Source: Cylindrospermum sp. NIES-4074
GTDB taxonomy: Bacteria > Cyanobacteriota > Cyanobacteriia > Cyanobacteriales > Nostocaceae
DNA: 64,000 bases
Direction: 5' to 3'
Assembly (NCBI GenBank): GCA_003994795.1
Contig: AP018269.1
Coordinates: 5,643,254 to 5,707,253, forward strand
In this document: piece by piece, positions 17,942 to 26,537 of the stretch
How positions within the stretch are numbered: position 1 is the first letter of the stretch
Layout: the number at the start of each line of letters is the position of its first letter
Position numbers and translations under genes: made by a program
Notes under the pieces: generated by a model
The model's input: only the letters and a program-made list of their open reading frames with translations
What the model was told of the DNA's origin: nothing
Database searches by the model: none

Positions 17942-18388
17942 AGAATAATTATTTATACTGGTCAAGTTCAGAAGAAGGATATCTATTTATTCATTGTCCT
18001 ATAACTAAATTTGATGGGTGTTACCTCTTTATCTATCTAAAGTTAGAGGTAAAAGTAACTATTGCATTGATAATTGAGATTAAGCATTAATAGAAACCTA
18101 AGCAGATAAATCCAAATCATCAAAACTCGTTAATTGGTAGCATAATTAAGCGATAAATCTGCTTAGACATTATTCTCCGAAAATGTCACTTCAAAAAATT
18201 AGGTTTTTCTATTTCTTATTTGAGAATATTTGCGTGTATTGTCAACTTTCCCTTTTAAAGAATAGGAACACAAGGCTGATTTTAAAGGTTTGTTCCTTGG
18301 AAAGTTTCTCTAATGAAGAAAGTTAAACCCAATCACTGACAGTAGGTTTTCCCGTAGGCTATCCCTTCAAACCCAGAGTAAAAGAAAT

Positions 18389-20407
18389 ATGAAGCGATTT
18401 ACTGTCTACACGACTCTCATGGGCACTGTCACAGATATTAATCAAGACAAAGGCTCATTCACGATAAAATGCCGTAGTGGCGACGAAATTTTGGTTTATG
18501 TCGGCAGAGAAACTCAATTTAACTTTCTCCAAAATTTGGATGGTGTAACCCGTGACCGAGTACCAAATCCTGAAAATTTTAATGCCTCAGAACCGTCGCA
18601 ATTAGTAACGAAATATATTCAGCTTAATCACCTGATAGTGCTACAAGGTGTATACCAAGAACATGATAGCCAAAAGCACTACGATGCGCGGATTGTTACC
18701 TTACTAAATTCACCAGAAGGAGATTATCTTTTTGAGCAGACGCATTGGTGGATTACACAAATTGCCCGTTTAGCTGATAGCTGGTTGGGTTATTTGTTTC
18801 CGAATAAACAAACTTATGAAATTGATGATTTTTCTCTCTACCGAACTAATTTAAACATTATTGGCCTACCAACAGATGACACTATTCAGGAATGTGCAAC
18901 TCTTTCTAGATTGATTTATGGTCTTTCATCAGCTTACTTGTTAACTGGAGGAGAACGTTATATTTCCGCCGCTCGTGCGGGAGTGCAGTATCAACGGGAA
19001 ACCTTTCGCAGTTTAACTGCTGATGGTAAACGCTGTTTTTGGGCTTTTGGTAAGCGCAAAACTGAATACAGTTATCAACTCTACATGAGATCATTAAACG
19101 ACGATGACAGAGATACAATCCCACTCTACGAGCAAATTTATGCCTTAGCTGGATTAGCTCAATACTATCGAATTACTTTAGATTGGGAAGTTCGTGATGA
19201 TATCCACCGGACTATTCGCACCTTCAATGACTTCTTTGTTGATCCTGAATCCGAGTATGGAAAACATGCTTATGGTGATTATTTTTCACACCTTGATTAT
19301 GTAGACTTTACCTGGGATAGTCCTGCTCTTGGTCACAATCAAGCGAGGAAAAATTGGAACTCGATTGGAGACCATATACCTGCTTATTTGATTAACCTGA
19401 TTCTGGCTTTAGAGCCATTACCAGTAACTGATCATGGACATGAGGAAATCCGGAAATTTGTTGAGATATGTAAAAAAATTCTCAAAACAACATCCACAAT
19501 CATTGTGGATAAATTTCCTGATCCAGATCCCAGCGTTCCGTTTGTAAATGAGCGATTTTTCCGCGACTGGAAACCGGATCATAATTGGCGATGGCAGCAA
19601 AACCGTGCTGTTATTGGGCATAATTTGAAGATTGCCTGGAACCTGACTCGCTGTGCTAATTATTTCTACTCTCTAGCTGCTCAGTCTGCTAATGATAATG
19701 AACAAGAAGCGGAGGAATCTAAACAGTTAGCCAATAAATTGATGAAGCTAGCCGAGAAGTTAGGGGCTAATATGGCTAAGGTTGGTGTAGATGTATTCCG
19801 AGGTGGAATTTTCGATACATTAGAGCGGAATCCTCATAATGAGATGCCTCTAGAATTCCCTTGGTTGAACACTAAAGACTTTTGGCAACAAGAACAAGCT
19901 GTTTTAGCTTACCTAATTCTTCATGGTTGTAGTAATGAGGAAGAAGACCAAAAGAAAGAGTATTTGCAGTTGGCGCGAGAGATGGCAACATTTTGGAATT
20001 TATTCTTTCTCGACCAAGACAATAAAGGGGTTTTCTTCCGAGTTAGTGAAAGTGGAGATGCGATTACTACAGGTAATTTTGGTCAAAAAGGTGGACATGC
20101 TATCTCTGGATACCATGCTTTTGAGCTAAATTATTTGGCTCACATTTATATCAGCACCTATGTACTCAAAGAACCTTTCTGCCTTTACTTCAAACCAAAT
20201 GCAAATTGTCGGCAGCGCTCTATTAATGTTTTACCTGATTTTGTTAAACCCAATACTTTGGAAGTTAGCAGAATCAATATTGATGGTACAGAGCAAGAGT
20301 CAATAGACCCTGACAACTTTCAACTTGAATTGGGAGAACGGGAATTTAAACTTGGTTCGGAGGCAGAAATTATTGTGGAATTGAAACCCAAGCTAGAGGT
20401 GAAATAA
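18389..20407 (+). CDS. AGE-family epimerase/isomerase-like protein with N-terminal beta domain
   Basis: A 672-residue cytoplasmic protein. Residues 1-110 look like a small beta-barrel (GTVTDINQDKGSFTIKCRSG) not usual in the family. Residues 115-610 are an alpha/alpha barrel of the N-acylglucosamine 2-epimerase superfamily: YEQIYALAGLAQYY near 247, KNWNSIGDHIPAYL near 321, RAVIGHNLKIAW with His411, FWQQEQAVLAYLIL near 515, and GGHAISGYHAFELNYLAH near 580. These positions match His and aromatic residues of the sugar-binding cavity. A beta-rich tail closes the protein. Family members epimerise or isomerise sugars or cellobiose; the substrate here is unknown. First gene of a one-strand cluster, 4 bases before a DJ-1 gene. 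Confidence 0.72.
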   Translation: MKRFTVYTTLMGTVTDINQDKGSFTIKCRSGDEILVYVGRETQFNFLQNLDGVTRDRVPNPENFNASEPSQLVTKYIQLNHLIVLQGVYQEHDSQKHYDARIVTLLNSPEGDYLFEQTHWWITQIARLADSWLGYLFPNKQTYEIDDFSLYRTNLNIIGLPTDDTIQECATLSRLIYGLSSAYLLTGGERYISAARAGVQYQRETFRSLTADGKRCFWAFGKRKTEYSYQLYMRSLNDDDRDTIPLYEQIYALAGLAQYYRITLDWEVRDDIHRTIRTFNDFFVDPESEYGKHAYGDYFSHLDYVDFTWDSPALGHNQARKNWNSIGDHIPAYLINLILALEPLPVTDHGHEEIRKFVEICKKILKTTSTIIVDKFPDPDPSVPFVNERFFRDWKPDHNWRWQQNRAVIGHNLKIAWNLTRCANYFYSLAAQSANDNEQEAEESKQLANKLMKLAEKLGANMAKVGVDVFRGGIFDTLERNPHNEMPLEFPWLNTKDFWQQEQAVLAYLILHGCSNEEEDQKKEYLQLAREMATFWNLFFLDQDNKGVFFRVSESGDAITTGNFGQKGGHAISGYHAFELNYLAHIYISTYVLKEPFCLYFKPNANCRQRSINVLPDFVKPNTLEVSRINIDGTEQESIDPDNFQLELGEREFKLGSEAEIIVELKPKLEVK

Positions 20408-20411
20408 TAAT

Positions 20412-21062
20412 ATGATAACCGGGGGATTGGCAGGCAAGAAAATTGCAGTTCTTGTAGAGACTGAATATATTCCTGAAGAAATTGCAGCTTATCAAACCCG
20501 TTTTCAGGAACTTGGGGCAACGGTACATTTAATGTCTCGCCTTTGGGGCTACGAAAGTCTTCGTTTCGTTAGTGATGTTGATACAGTTGATAAGCCTTTG
20601 CACTACCTAGACGTAAACATTGACTTTCAGAATGTGGATGTTAATGATTATGCTGCTGTGATTATGTCTGCTGGCTATACTAGTGTGCGCCTGCGTTTTT
20701 TTGAACCACCAAAAGGTTGCCCAATCAGTCCAGAACAAACTCGTACCGCTCCAGCAGTTCAATTCTTTGCCAAAGCGATCGCCAATCCCCAGATTATCAA
20801 AGGAAGTCTTTGCCACGGACTATGGCTGCTGACACCGATGCCAGAGTTACTCCAAGGGCGAAAAGTAATTTGTCATGAAGTCACCCTTGCAGATATTGTG
20901 AATGCGGGTGCTGTTTACGTTCCATCCGCTTCAGGCATTGTTGTAGATGGTGATCTAGTTACAGGACGGACAGCACATGAGGTAGATGCATTTATTGATG
21001 CGATCGCCAAATTAATCATCCATCAACAATCAATAAGAAGTGTTGTCTCTTCAAGATCATAA
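20412..21062 (+). CDS. DJ-1/PfpI-family protein (first copy)
   Basis: A 216-residue protein of the class I glutamine-amidotransferase-like fold. The nucleophile elbow is GSLCHGLWLL with Cys134, and the conserved acidic residue is in VETEYIPEE (16-22). The strand-forming NDYAAVIMSAGY is as in the family. Members include proteases, glyoxalase III, deglycases and hydratases, so the reaction cannot be told from sequence. It starts 4 bases after the epimerase-like gene, so the two are surely co-transcribed. A paralogue lies at the end of the cluster (25664). Confidence 0.85.
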   Translation: MITGGLAGKKIAVLVETEYIPEEIAAYQTRFQELGATVHLMSRLWGYESLRFVSDVDTVDKPLHYLDVNIDFQNVDVNDYAAVIMSAGYTSVRLRFFEPPKGCPISPEQTRTAPAVQFFAKAIANPQIIKGSLCHGLWLLTPMPELLQGRKVICHEVTLADIVNAGAVYVPSASGIVVDGDLVTGRTAHEVDAFIDAIAKLIIHQQSIRSVVSSRS

Positions 21063-21159
21063 GCTGTAAGGACTAAAAGCTATGTCAACACCCTTCAATG
21101 CTTACTCCTAGTAAAAAGGTAATACCCAGATAACAATTCTGAATCAGAGGAGAGCAGAA

Positions 21160-22980
21160 ATGAGAACAGCTAATTATGCACAGCGAGATCAAGCTGCACA
21201 AGTTGTTTTTTACGTCCCACTGTGGAAAAGAAAAGGCATTTCTTTAGAGTTATTCGATGATTATTGGCGAAACGTTCACGGCCCAGTCTGCGCCCGTTTA
21301 CCTGGGCAGTATCAATACTGGCAACTTCATGTAGCACATAATGAGGGGGGGATTTGGCCAGCTATTGAAGGTATCGATTACAGCACTCCCGAAGAAGATC
21401 AGTTTGATGGCATTGCTGAGTTAACTTTTAAAACCCCTGAAGACCGCCAGACATGGTTTCAGGCTTCTACCATCCTCATGGATGACGAGCATAACTTATT
21501 TCGCAAGGCGATCGGTTACAACACCAACCCAGGCAATTCCATTACTTATGTTGATGGTATTGAAAACGGTACTCCTAACGGTGTGGCGGGTGTGGAAAAA
21601 TTTCATGTCTTGGTCAAAAAAGCTGATGGTGTGAGCACAGATGATTTTCGCCATTATCTGACAGATAGCTTTGCACCAGCGGTAATCAAGAGTGAGTTAG
21701 TGCTGAAAATGCGATCGCATTTGTTTGAAGAGGTAGATAATTCCCGCCCCGACGCAGCAGGAGTATCTCATTTTGAACCACCTCAACAGCAATATCAAGC
21801 AGCATTTGAAATCGCCTTCTCCAACCGCCTAGAAATGGAACAATTTTTCGCCTCAGATGCCTATGCCGCCGCAGTCAAAGACCAAGCAAAGTATATCAAA
21901 CAAATCAGCCCCTTTCCCGAACGAACTGCTTACACCTTTGTGTATAGCGGTCAGATCACTCTTGCCGGTCAGCGGAGTTCTACAGTTGCCGAACTGATTA
22001 CCAGAATAGGAGCTGCCAATCAAATCAAAGAAGACATCATTTCTCTGATGAATGGTTCTGCAAAACCTACCCAAAAAGGCAAAATCTCCACACAGACAGC
22101 AAAAGCTTATATCCAAAACGGTATCCAGTCTACTAAGTCTGGTTTGGGTCATTTACTCCAAGGTGTGCAACATGTCGGTGTAACTGTTGAGGACATGGAA
22201 AAATCTCTGGAATTTTACACAGAGGTGTTAGGGGGAAAACTTGCTGTCGGCGAAAGTGAGCTAATAGGTGATTTAATCCAAAACACTCTTTTTCAAAAAG
22301 AAGAACTGGATGCAATCGCCGAGGGAATTAACTCGGAAATACTTGATATTCCCAACCTCAGAAGTGGCAGAAAAGATGCATTAGACGTTAAATTTATTTC
22401 TTTCGGCAACATCGTTGTTGAATTGATTTATTTCAGAGAAGTGGGGAATCCCAATGCACCTCATAGCTCAGTTAAAAGCCTTCCTTCCCACATTGGTCAT
22501 GTCAATGCCATGCATATTTCTTTTAATGTCAAAGAGGGAATTGACTTAAGTGAGTTTGCTAATATTTTTGAAGAAGAGTGTCACAAACGAGGGATGAATA
22601 ATGTAGTTTGTAACCGCATTATTCACGTCAATTCTGAAGCCGAAAGAAAAGCTGTTGCTCACCATTACAATTCTTTCAAGTTTTGGAATGAGCCGGGGTT
22701 ATTAGCAGCAGAAGCACCACCAATAGACTGGAGTAAAGACCCAATGGAAGGTTGGTCATTATTCTACTGCAAAGGGCCAAATGGGGAACAACTGGAATTT
22801 AATCAAGTCACCCGCAAGGTAAAAACTCGTTTCCAAGAAGCATTGCAGGAATATAACCAGGCCAATAACACCTCCTTCACCTTTCCAGATGCCAACGTTT
22901 CCCAGAATACCTTAGATAACGGACAAGGTTTTAAAACTTCTGATGTCCAAGTTCAAAGCCAAACCCAATATTCTACTTAA
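21160..22980 (+). CDS. EthD-EthD-VOC fusion protein
   Basis: A 606-residue fusion. Residues about 12-130 and 145-270 are two EthD-type dimeric alpha/beta-barrel domains (VFYVPLWKRKGISLELFDDY; FHVLVKKADGVSTDDFRHYL). After a helical linker (275-335), residues 335-565 form a vicinal-oxygen-chelate domain with plausible metal ligands: His in QHVGVTVEDM, Glu in NIVVELIYF, His in AMHISFNV and Glu in EQLEFNQV. VOC enzymes are glyoxalases, dioxygenases or isomerases; EthD domains occur in ring-modifying and small-molecule pathways. I know of no named enzyme with this order. The ribosome binding site GAGGAG lies 9 bases before the ATG. The tail is Gln/Asn-rich and probably disordered. Confidence 0.8.
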   Translation: MRTANYAQRDQAAQVVFYVPLWKRKGISLELFDDYWRNVHGPVCARLPGQYQYWQLHVAHNEGGIWPAIEGIDYSTPEEDQFDGIAELTFKTPEDRQTWFQASTILMDDEHNLFRKAIGYNTNPGNSITYVDGIENGTPNGVAGVEKFHVLVKKADGVSTDDFRHYLTDSFAPAVIKSELVLKMRSHLFEEVDNSRPDAAGVSHFEPPQQQYQAAFEIAFSNRLEMEQFFASDAYAAAVKDQAKYIKQISPFPERTAYTFVYSGQITLAGQRSSTVAELITRIGAANQIKEDIISLMNGSAKPTQKGKISTQTAKAYIQNGIQSTKSGLGHLLQGVQHVGVTVEDMEKSLEFYTEVLGGKLAVGESELIGDLIQNTLFQKEELDAIAEGINSEILDIPNLRSGRKDALDVKFISFGNIVVELIYFREVGNPNAPHSSVKSLPSHIGHVNAMHISFNVKEGIDLSEFANIFEEECHKRGMNNVVCNRIIHVNSEAERKAVAHHYNSFKFWNEPGLLAAEAPPIDWSKDPMEGWSLFYCKGPNGEQLEFNQVTRKVKTRFQEALQEYNQANNTSFTFPDANVSQNTLDNGQGFKTSDVQVQSQTQYST

Positions 22981-23061
22981 CAGCAAAGAAGCTATGGAAT
23001 AGTAAGAAATTCAAAATAAATTACCAACCCAAGAAAAGCGGCAACAAATCGGAGAATCCAA

Positions 23062-23988
23062 ATGGATAACAAATTTCCAGGAATTAATGCCGAGTTAGTC
23101 CAGCGTCTCTTTGCTAGAGGTGAAGCTTTTGATTCGGAAGGATTCATTAGCTTCTTTACTGACGCACCTGTATATCAATTTGCTAACTTCGATGTGTGTT
23201 TAGATAAAACATCGATCAAGAAATCGGCGGACGAATTCTTTAGTAAAATCTCGGCGGTTTACCACGAAATCAAGATGATTTGGGAAGTAAACAATTTTGT
23301 CTTCGTCGAAATGGATGTTCTCTACTGGCGCAAAGATAACTCAATGGTTACACTTCCTTGCACCGATGTTTTTCGGATCGAGGGAGAAAAAATCAGTGAA
23401 CTGCGGATATTTATGGATGTGAATCCCGTATTTGACCCATCAATTTCTGTCACTGAAAAAACTTCTGTATTTACTGAAAATGAAGGAAAGAAACTGATAC
23501 CTCCCAGTACAATGAAGAGGTTCTACACCGAACATCCAGAAGGAAGGGAAAGAGTCTCAACGGGATTCGCCCCTAAATGGTCGATAAATAGGCCAAAATG
23601 GCCGATAAGTGCAACATCTTCTGGCGACTTGCTCTCGAAAGCGGAAAAGATGGTAGAGGTGCTGACAGCAGAAGATTGGGAAGCCTTCTATCCCTATTTT
23701 ACTGAAGATTTATTTTACAAAGTGGGTGCAAACGACCCCTTGCATGGGCCTAAAGGGGCGGCGGGATTTTTATCTGACTTTTATAAGATCATCAAGCCGA
23801 CAAAGCACGACATCAGAGGTACTTGGCAAATAGGAAACACGGTAATTATAGAGATGGATGCCAACTACAAGCGTGTGAGTGACGGCAAGAAAATAACAGT
23901 TCCCTGCACCGATATTTACCGATTCCAAGGAGATTTGATCAAGGAATGGCGGGTCTACCCGGATATGTCTCCTGTGGAAGTCGCTTAA
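23062..23988 (+). CDS. double NTF2/SnoaL-like domain protein
   Basis: A 308-residue protein made of two NTF2-fold (SnoaL-like) domains. The first covers residues about 8-130 (FFTDAPVYQFANFDVCLDKT, TLPCTDVFRIEGEKISELRI), the second about 190-306 (YFTEDLFYKVGANDPLHGPK, TVPCTDIYRFQGDLIKEWRV). The shared pattern PCTD(V/I)(F/Y)R shows that they arose by duplication. A linker with Lys/Pro/Trp joins them. Such domains are cyclases, isomerases, hydratases or ligand-binding proteins in natural product pathways. The closest relative in the window is the broken gene just downstream (24098). Confidence 0.82.
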   Translation: MDNKFPGINAELVQRLFARGEAFDSEGFISFFTDAPVYQFANFDVCLDKTSIKKSADEFFSKISAVYHEIKMIWEVNNFVFVEMDVLYWRKDNSMVTLPCTDVFRIEGEKISELRIFMDVNPVFDPSISVTEKTSVFTENEGKKLIPPSTMKRFYTEHPEGRERVSTGFAPKWSINRPKWPISATSSGDLLSKAEKMVEVLTAEDWEAFYPYFTEDLFYKVGANDPLHGPKGAAGFLSDFYKIIKPTKHDIRGTWQIGNTVIIEMDANYKRVSDGKKITVPCTDIYRFQGDLIKEWRVYPDMSPVEVA

Positions 23989-24097
23989 TCTTTAGGTAAC
24001 TTAATCCCAATTTGAGGAAAATCCAGATATTTCTCTAGTAAGTGCAGATATAGACAAAAGTAAAAGAGAATCCACAGGCACAAAGGAGAAGAACTAG

Positions 24098-24575
24098 ATG
24101 TCAGCACAAGAGACAATCACTGACTTAGAGGTTGAATCAGCCCACATGAAAGTAGTCCGCAGCCAGCTAAAATCAGCTGAAGGTGAGCAGGCTGATTATG
24201 ATCTCTTCGTTTCTTATTTCACAGAGGATGGAACATACCAGTTTGATAATTTTGATGTCCGTAGGGGACGAAAGAATATCAAGCAAATGTTTAGTGACTT
24301 ATATCCACTAGTCAAAGGTTACTCACAAACAACTATCCGGTTACGGTCACGATATCAAGAGCTTGGAGCAACTAGGTAATAAAGTTTTCTGCGAAATGTA
24401 CACTCTCTATTTGATAGATGGAGAAGAAAGACTCAGGATTCCTTGCTTCGGTGTATACACATTTGAAGGCGACTTGATCAAGGGTTAAAAGTTGTTTATG
24501 GATACTTCTCCCTTGTTCTTTGATACTTCTAAGTTGATTCCTTTTGGTAAGCCATACAAGGGACTGGAATTCTAA
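24098..24575 (+). pseudogene. broken NTF2/SnoaL-like gene (22-base insertion and nonsense codon)
   Basis: The intact-looking 5' part reads FVSYFTEDGTYQFDNFDVRR, like the first domain of the upstream gene, but runs to a stop at 24379. Removing a 22-base segment (24317-24338), bounded by a direct repeat GGTTAC, restores the frame. The reading then runs VKGYGHDIKSLEQLGNKVF, and IPCFGVYTFEGDLIKG, in register with the paralogue. A second lesion, TAA at 24486-24488, sits where paralogues have Trp (IKEW). The frame then continues KLFMDTSPLFFDTSKL to the stop at 24575. It is a recently decayed third NTF2 gene in the cluster; sequencing error cannot explain both lesions easily. Confidence 0.82.
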
Positions 24576-24669
24576 ATCACTCAATAGGCTTGATGTTAAT
24601 AAAGCTAATGGCAAGGGTCAAGTCTCCCTGTAACTTCCTGAGTTTTGAAGTTCTGGATATGAGGATAAA

Positions 24670-25041
24670 ATGGTGTCTGAAAATTTCATCAAAACAAATG
24701 CAGTTCTTGGTGATAAAAAACTGCAAGCAGATTTGAGGGCTATTAACCCAAAGTTTGGTGATTTTGTGATTCGTACAGCAGGTGAGGTCTGGGGTCTGCC
24801 ATTAATTGACCAAAAAACCAAAGCTTTGATCACAATTGCTGTTGATGTTGTGAATCAGGATCATGTCGGCCCAGGTAATCCCTTTGGCGCTCATATTCAC
24901 ATGGCTCTTCAGCAAGGTGTCACCCGTGAGGAGATAGAGGAACTACTTTTGTTCATGTGTGTTTATGCCGGATTCAACAAGGCGGCTGGCTGTTTTGGCT
25001 CCTTGAATGAGGTTCTAGAATCTGCGAAATTCTCAGGGTAA
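24670..25041 (+). CDS. carboxymuconolactone decarboxylase/AhpD-like protein
   Basis: A 123-residue all-helical protein of the CMD family (FGDFVIRTAGEVWGLPLID, KTKALITIAVDVVNQ, FGAHIHMALQQGVTREEIEE, LLFMCVYAGFNKAAGCFGSL). The His in AHIHMAL is at the CMD active-site position. The CxxC of peroxidase-active AhpD is absent, so a decarboxylase- or lactonase-like role, or a non-redox role, is more likely. It lies 7 bases before the next gene. Confidence 0.87.
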   Translation: MVSENFIKTNAVLGDKKLQADLRAINPKFGDFVIRTAGEVWGLPLIDQKTKALITIAVDVVNQDHVGPGNPFGAHIHMALQQGVTREEIEELLLFMCVYAGFNKAAGCFGSLNEVLESAKFSG

Positions 25042-25048
25042 ATAATCT

Positions 25049-25621
25049 ATGAAACAGCGGATTAACTACTACAAAGAGTTGATAGCCGATTATTCAAAAC
25101 CGGGACTCGTTTCTCCAGAATTAGCAGATAAACTCATCTTTGAAGCTAAGAAATTAATCGCTTTAAAAGAGGAAATTTTACCCAGTATTAATCATGATTA
25201 TTCACTCGAACAAATTGAAAAGGAAAATCAAGAGTGGTGGCCGACTCATTGTGAAGCATTGAGGCAGGGAAGAGGTGATATTTTAACTGGAGAATATCGG
25301 CAAGATTTGGTTTATTTCTGCCAAGATGGACCCTATTATGGTCTAAATGAACAAAAAGAGCGAGAGCAACATTGGTGGGCATTAATCGCCCAACCAGGCG
25401 TGACTATGTGTTGGCCAATTGTCATGTTTCACGGTGAATTTGTTTGGTTTGAGTGGAATTGTCTTGACAATGAAACTAACGAAACTATTGCTAAAGGTAG
25501 TGTAGCTTGGGTGCGTCGAGGTCATCGGGGTGGCTGTTATATCAAAGGTGAACAATTGACTTTTTATCGTGATGTCTTTGCACCTGATGCACTTTTGAGT
25601 TTGATGAACACAGGTAAGTAA
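25049..25621 (+). CDS. NTF2/SnoaL-like protein
   Basis: A 190-residue single-domain protein. After a helical N-terminus (residues 1-60) there is an NTF2-like fold (EWWPTHCEALRQGRGDILTG, DLVYFCQDGPYYGL, EFVWFEWNCLDNETNETIAK, RGHRGGCYIKGEQLTFYRDV). The Trp- and His-rich core suggests a ligand or substrate pocket. Different from, but of the same fold as, the double-domain protein at 23062. It follows the CMD gene by 7 bases, so co-transcription and coupled function are likely. Reaction unknown. Confidence 0.75.
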   Translation: MKQRINYYKELIADYSKPGLVSPELADKLIFEAKKLIALKEEILPSINHDYSLEQIEKENQEWWPTHCEALRQGRGDILTGEYRQDLVYFCQDGPYYGLNEQKEREQHWWALIAQPGVTMCWPIVMFHGEFVWFEWNCLDNETNETIAKGSVAWVRRGHRGGCYIKGEQLTFYRDVFAPDALLSLMNTGK

Positions 25622-25663
25622 ATACAAAATATCAATCCAATAATCTCAAGGATGGAGGATAAT

Positions 25664-26293
25664 ATGGTTACTGAAAGCAAAGGTAAAATAGGTGTACTCA
25701 TTGAAGAACATTTTGACCCTTTTGAATTTCGTGCTTTTAATAAATACTTCCCTCAGCAAGGATATGAAGTTGAATATATTTCTTATCTCTGGGGGAATAA
25801 GGAAATAACATTCAATAGCAATTCTGAGGATGGTGTAATTAAAGAGCACGTAACAGTTACTACAGATGTTTCTGACCTGAATCCAGCAGATTATCGAGCT
25901 ATCATCTGTATTGGTGCTTATGCAATGGATCGTCTAAGATATCAGGAAAAGGTAAAAAAAGGTGCGCCTAATAATGCTCCTGCGGTGGTATTTATTCGCA
26001 AAGTCATGCAGGAACCTAATGTCAAAATAGGAGTCATTTGTCATGGCTTATGGCTGCTGTCTGCCGCTGACATACTCAAAGATAGAAAGGTCACTTGTGC
26101 TCACAACATCTTGTCTGATATAGAAGATGCAGGTGCGGAAATTATCTATGAAAATGATCTGGCTGCTGATTTAGTTATAGATGGCAATTTAATTACAGGA
26201 AGGCATCCAGACCTTGTAGATAAATTTATGGATGCTGTGGTCAAAGAGGTTGAGAAAAAGCAGCGAAGTCTTCATGCTGCTATGCTGCGTTAA
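25664..26293 (+). CDS. DJ-1/PfpI-family protein (second copy)
   Basis: A 209-residue paralogue of the protein at 20412. The nucleophile elbow is GVICHGLWLLSAADIL (Cys126), the acidic partner lies in VLIEEHFDPFEFR, and the acid/base region is KVTCAHNILSDIEDAGAEII. The ATG at 25664 is chosen because GGAGG (25654-25658) stands five bases before it; an ATG at 25652 would have no useful spacing. Two DJ-1 copies bracket the EthD/NTF2/CMD genes, which suggests two related steps or a heteromeric enzyme. Reaction unknown. Confidence 0.83.
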   Translation: MVTESKGKIGVLIEEHFDPFEFRAFNKYFPQQGYEVEYISYLWGNKEITFNSNSEDGVIKEHVTVTTDVSDLNPADYRAIICIGAYAMDRLRYQEKVKKGAPNNAPAVVFIRKVMQEPNVKIGVICHGLWLLSAADILKDRKVTCAHNILSDIEDAGAEIIYENDLAADLVIDGNLITGRHPDLVDKFMDAVVKEVEKKQRSLHAAMLR

Positions 26294-26368
26294 TCAATTG
26301 AGGAGCAATTAAGTAATTGAAAAAACGGGTAATTTCCTCAGATTCACATTTGACCCTACTTGACAATT

Positions 26369-26437
26369 AGACATCTCCATAAATTAGCTTTGGACTTAGG
26401 CAATCTCAAGATTGTTGGCTGATTTTTGGAGATGTCT
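26369..26437. repeat. small MITE-like hairpin element
   Basis: A 20-base imperfect terminal inverted repeat (AGACATCTCCATAAATTAGC at the left; the complement of the right end reads AGACATCTCCAAAAATCAGC) encloses 29 bases, which include a second small hairpin (CAATCTCAAGATTG). It lies in the 244-base gap between the DJ-1 gene and the GH13 gene and may influence read-through. Confidence 0.65.
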
Positions 26438-26537
26438 ATTGCTTAGTGATGGCGCGGTTAAGGTTTGTAACCATAATTTATTAGTAAGACAACCTTTGAA
26501 AAAGTTTTCTAAATGATGTGAGAAAAAGGATGTTTTT

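Larger units (their letters stand above)
17440..18388. other. 949-base gene-free stretch rich in repeats
   Basis: Short ORFs here lack ribosome binding sites and lie inside repeats, so none is called. It holds a chain of hairpins (17520-17615), several HIP1 octamers, and an inverted-repeat element (17825-17941). Bases 17942-18388 are AT-rich and precede the AGE epimerase gene. No promoter can be placed with confidence. Confidence 0.5.

Noticed and set aside
25652-25663. Earlier ATG for the second DJ-1 gene
   Set aside because: The GGAGG box lies downstream of it and fits the ATG at 25664.
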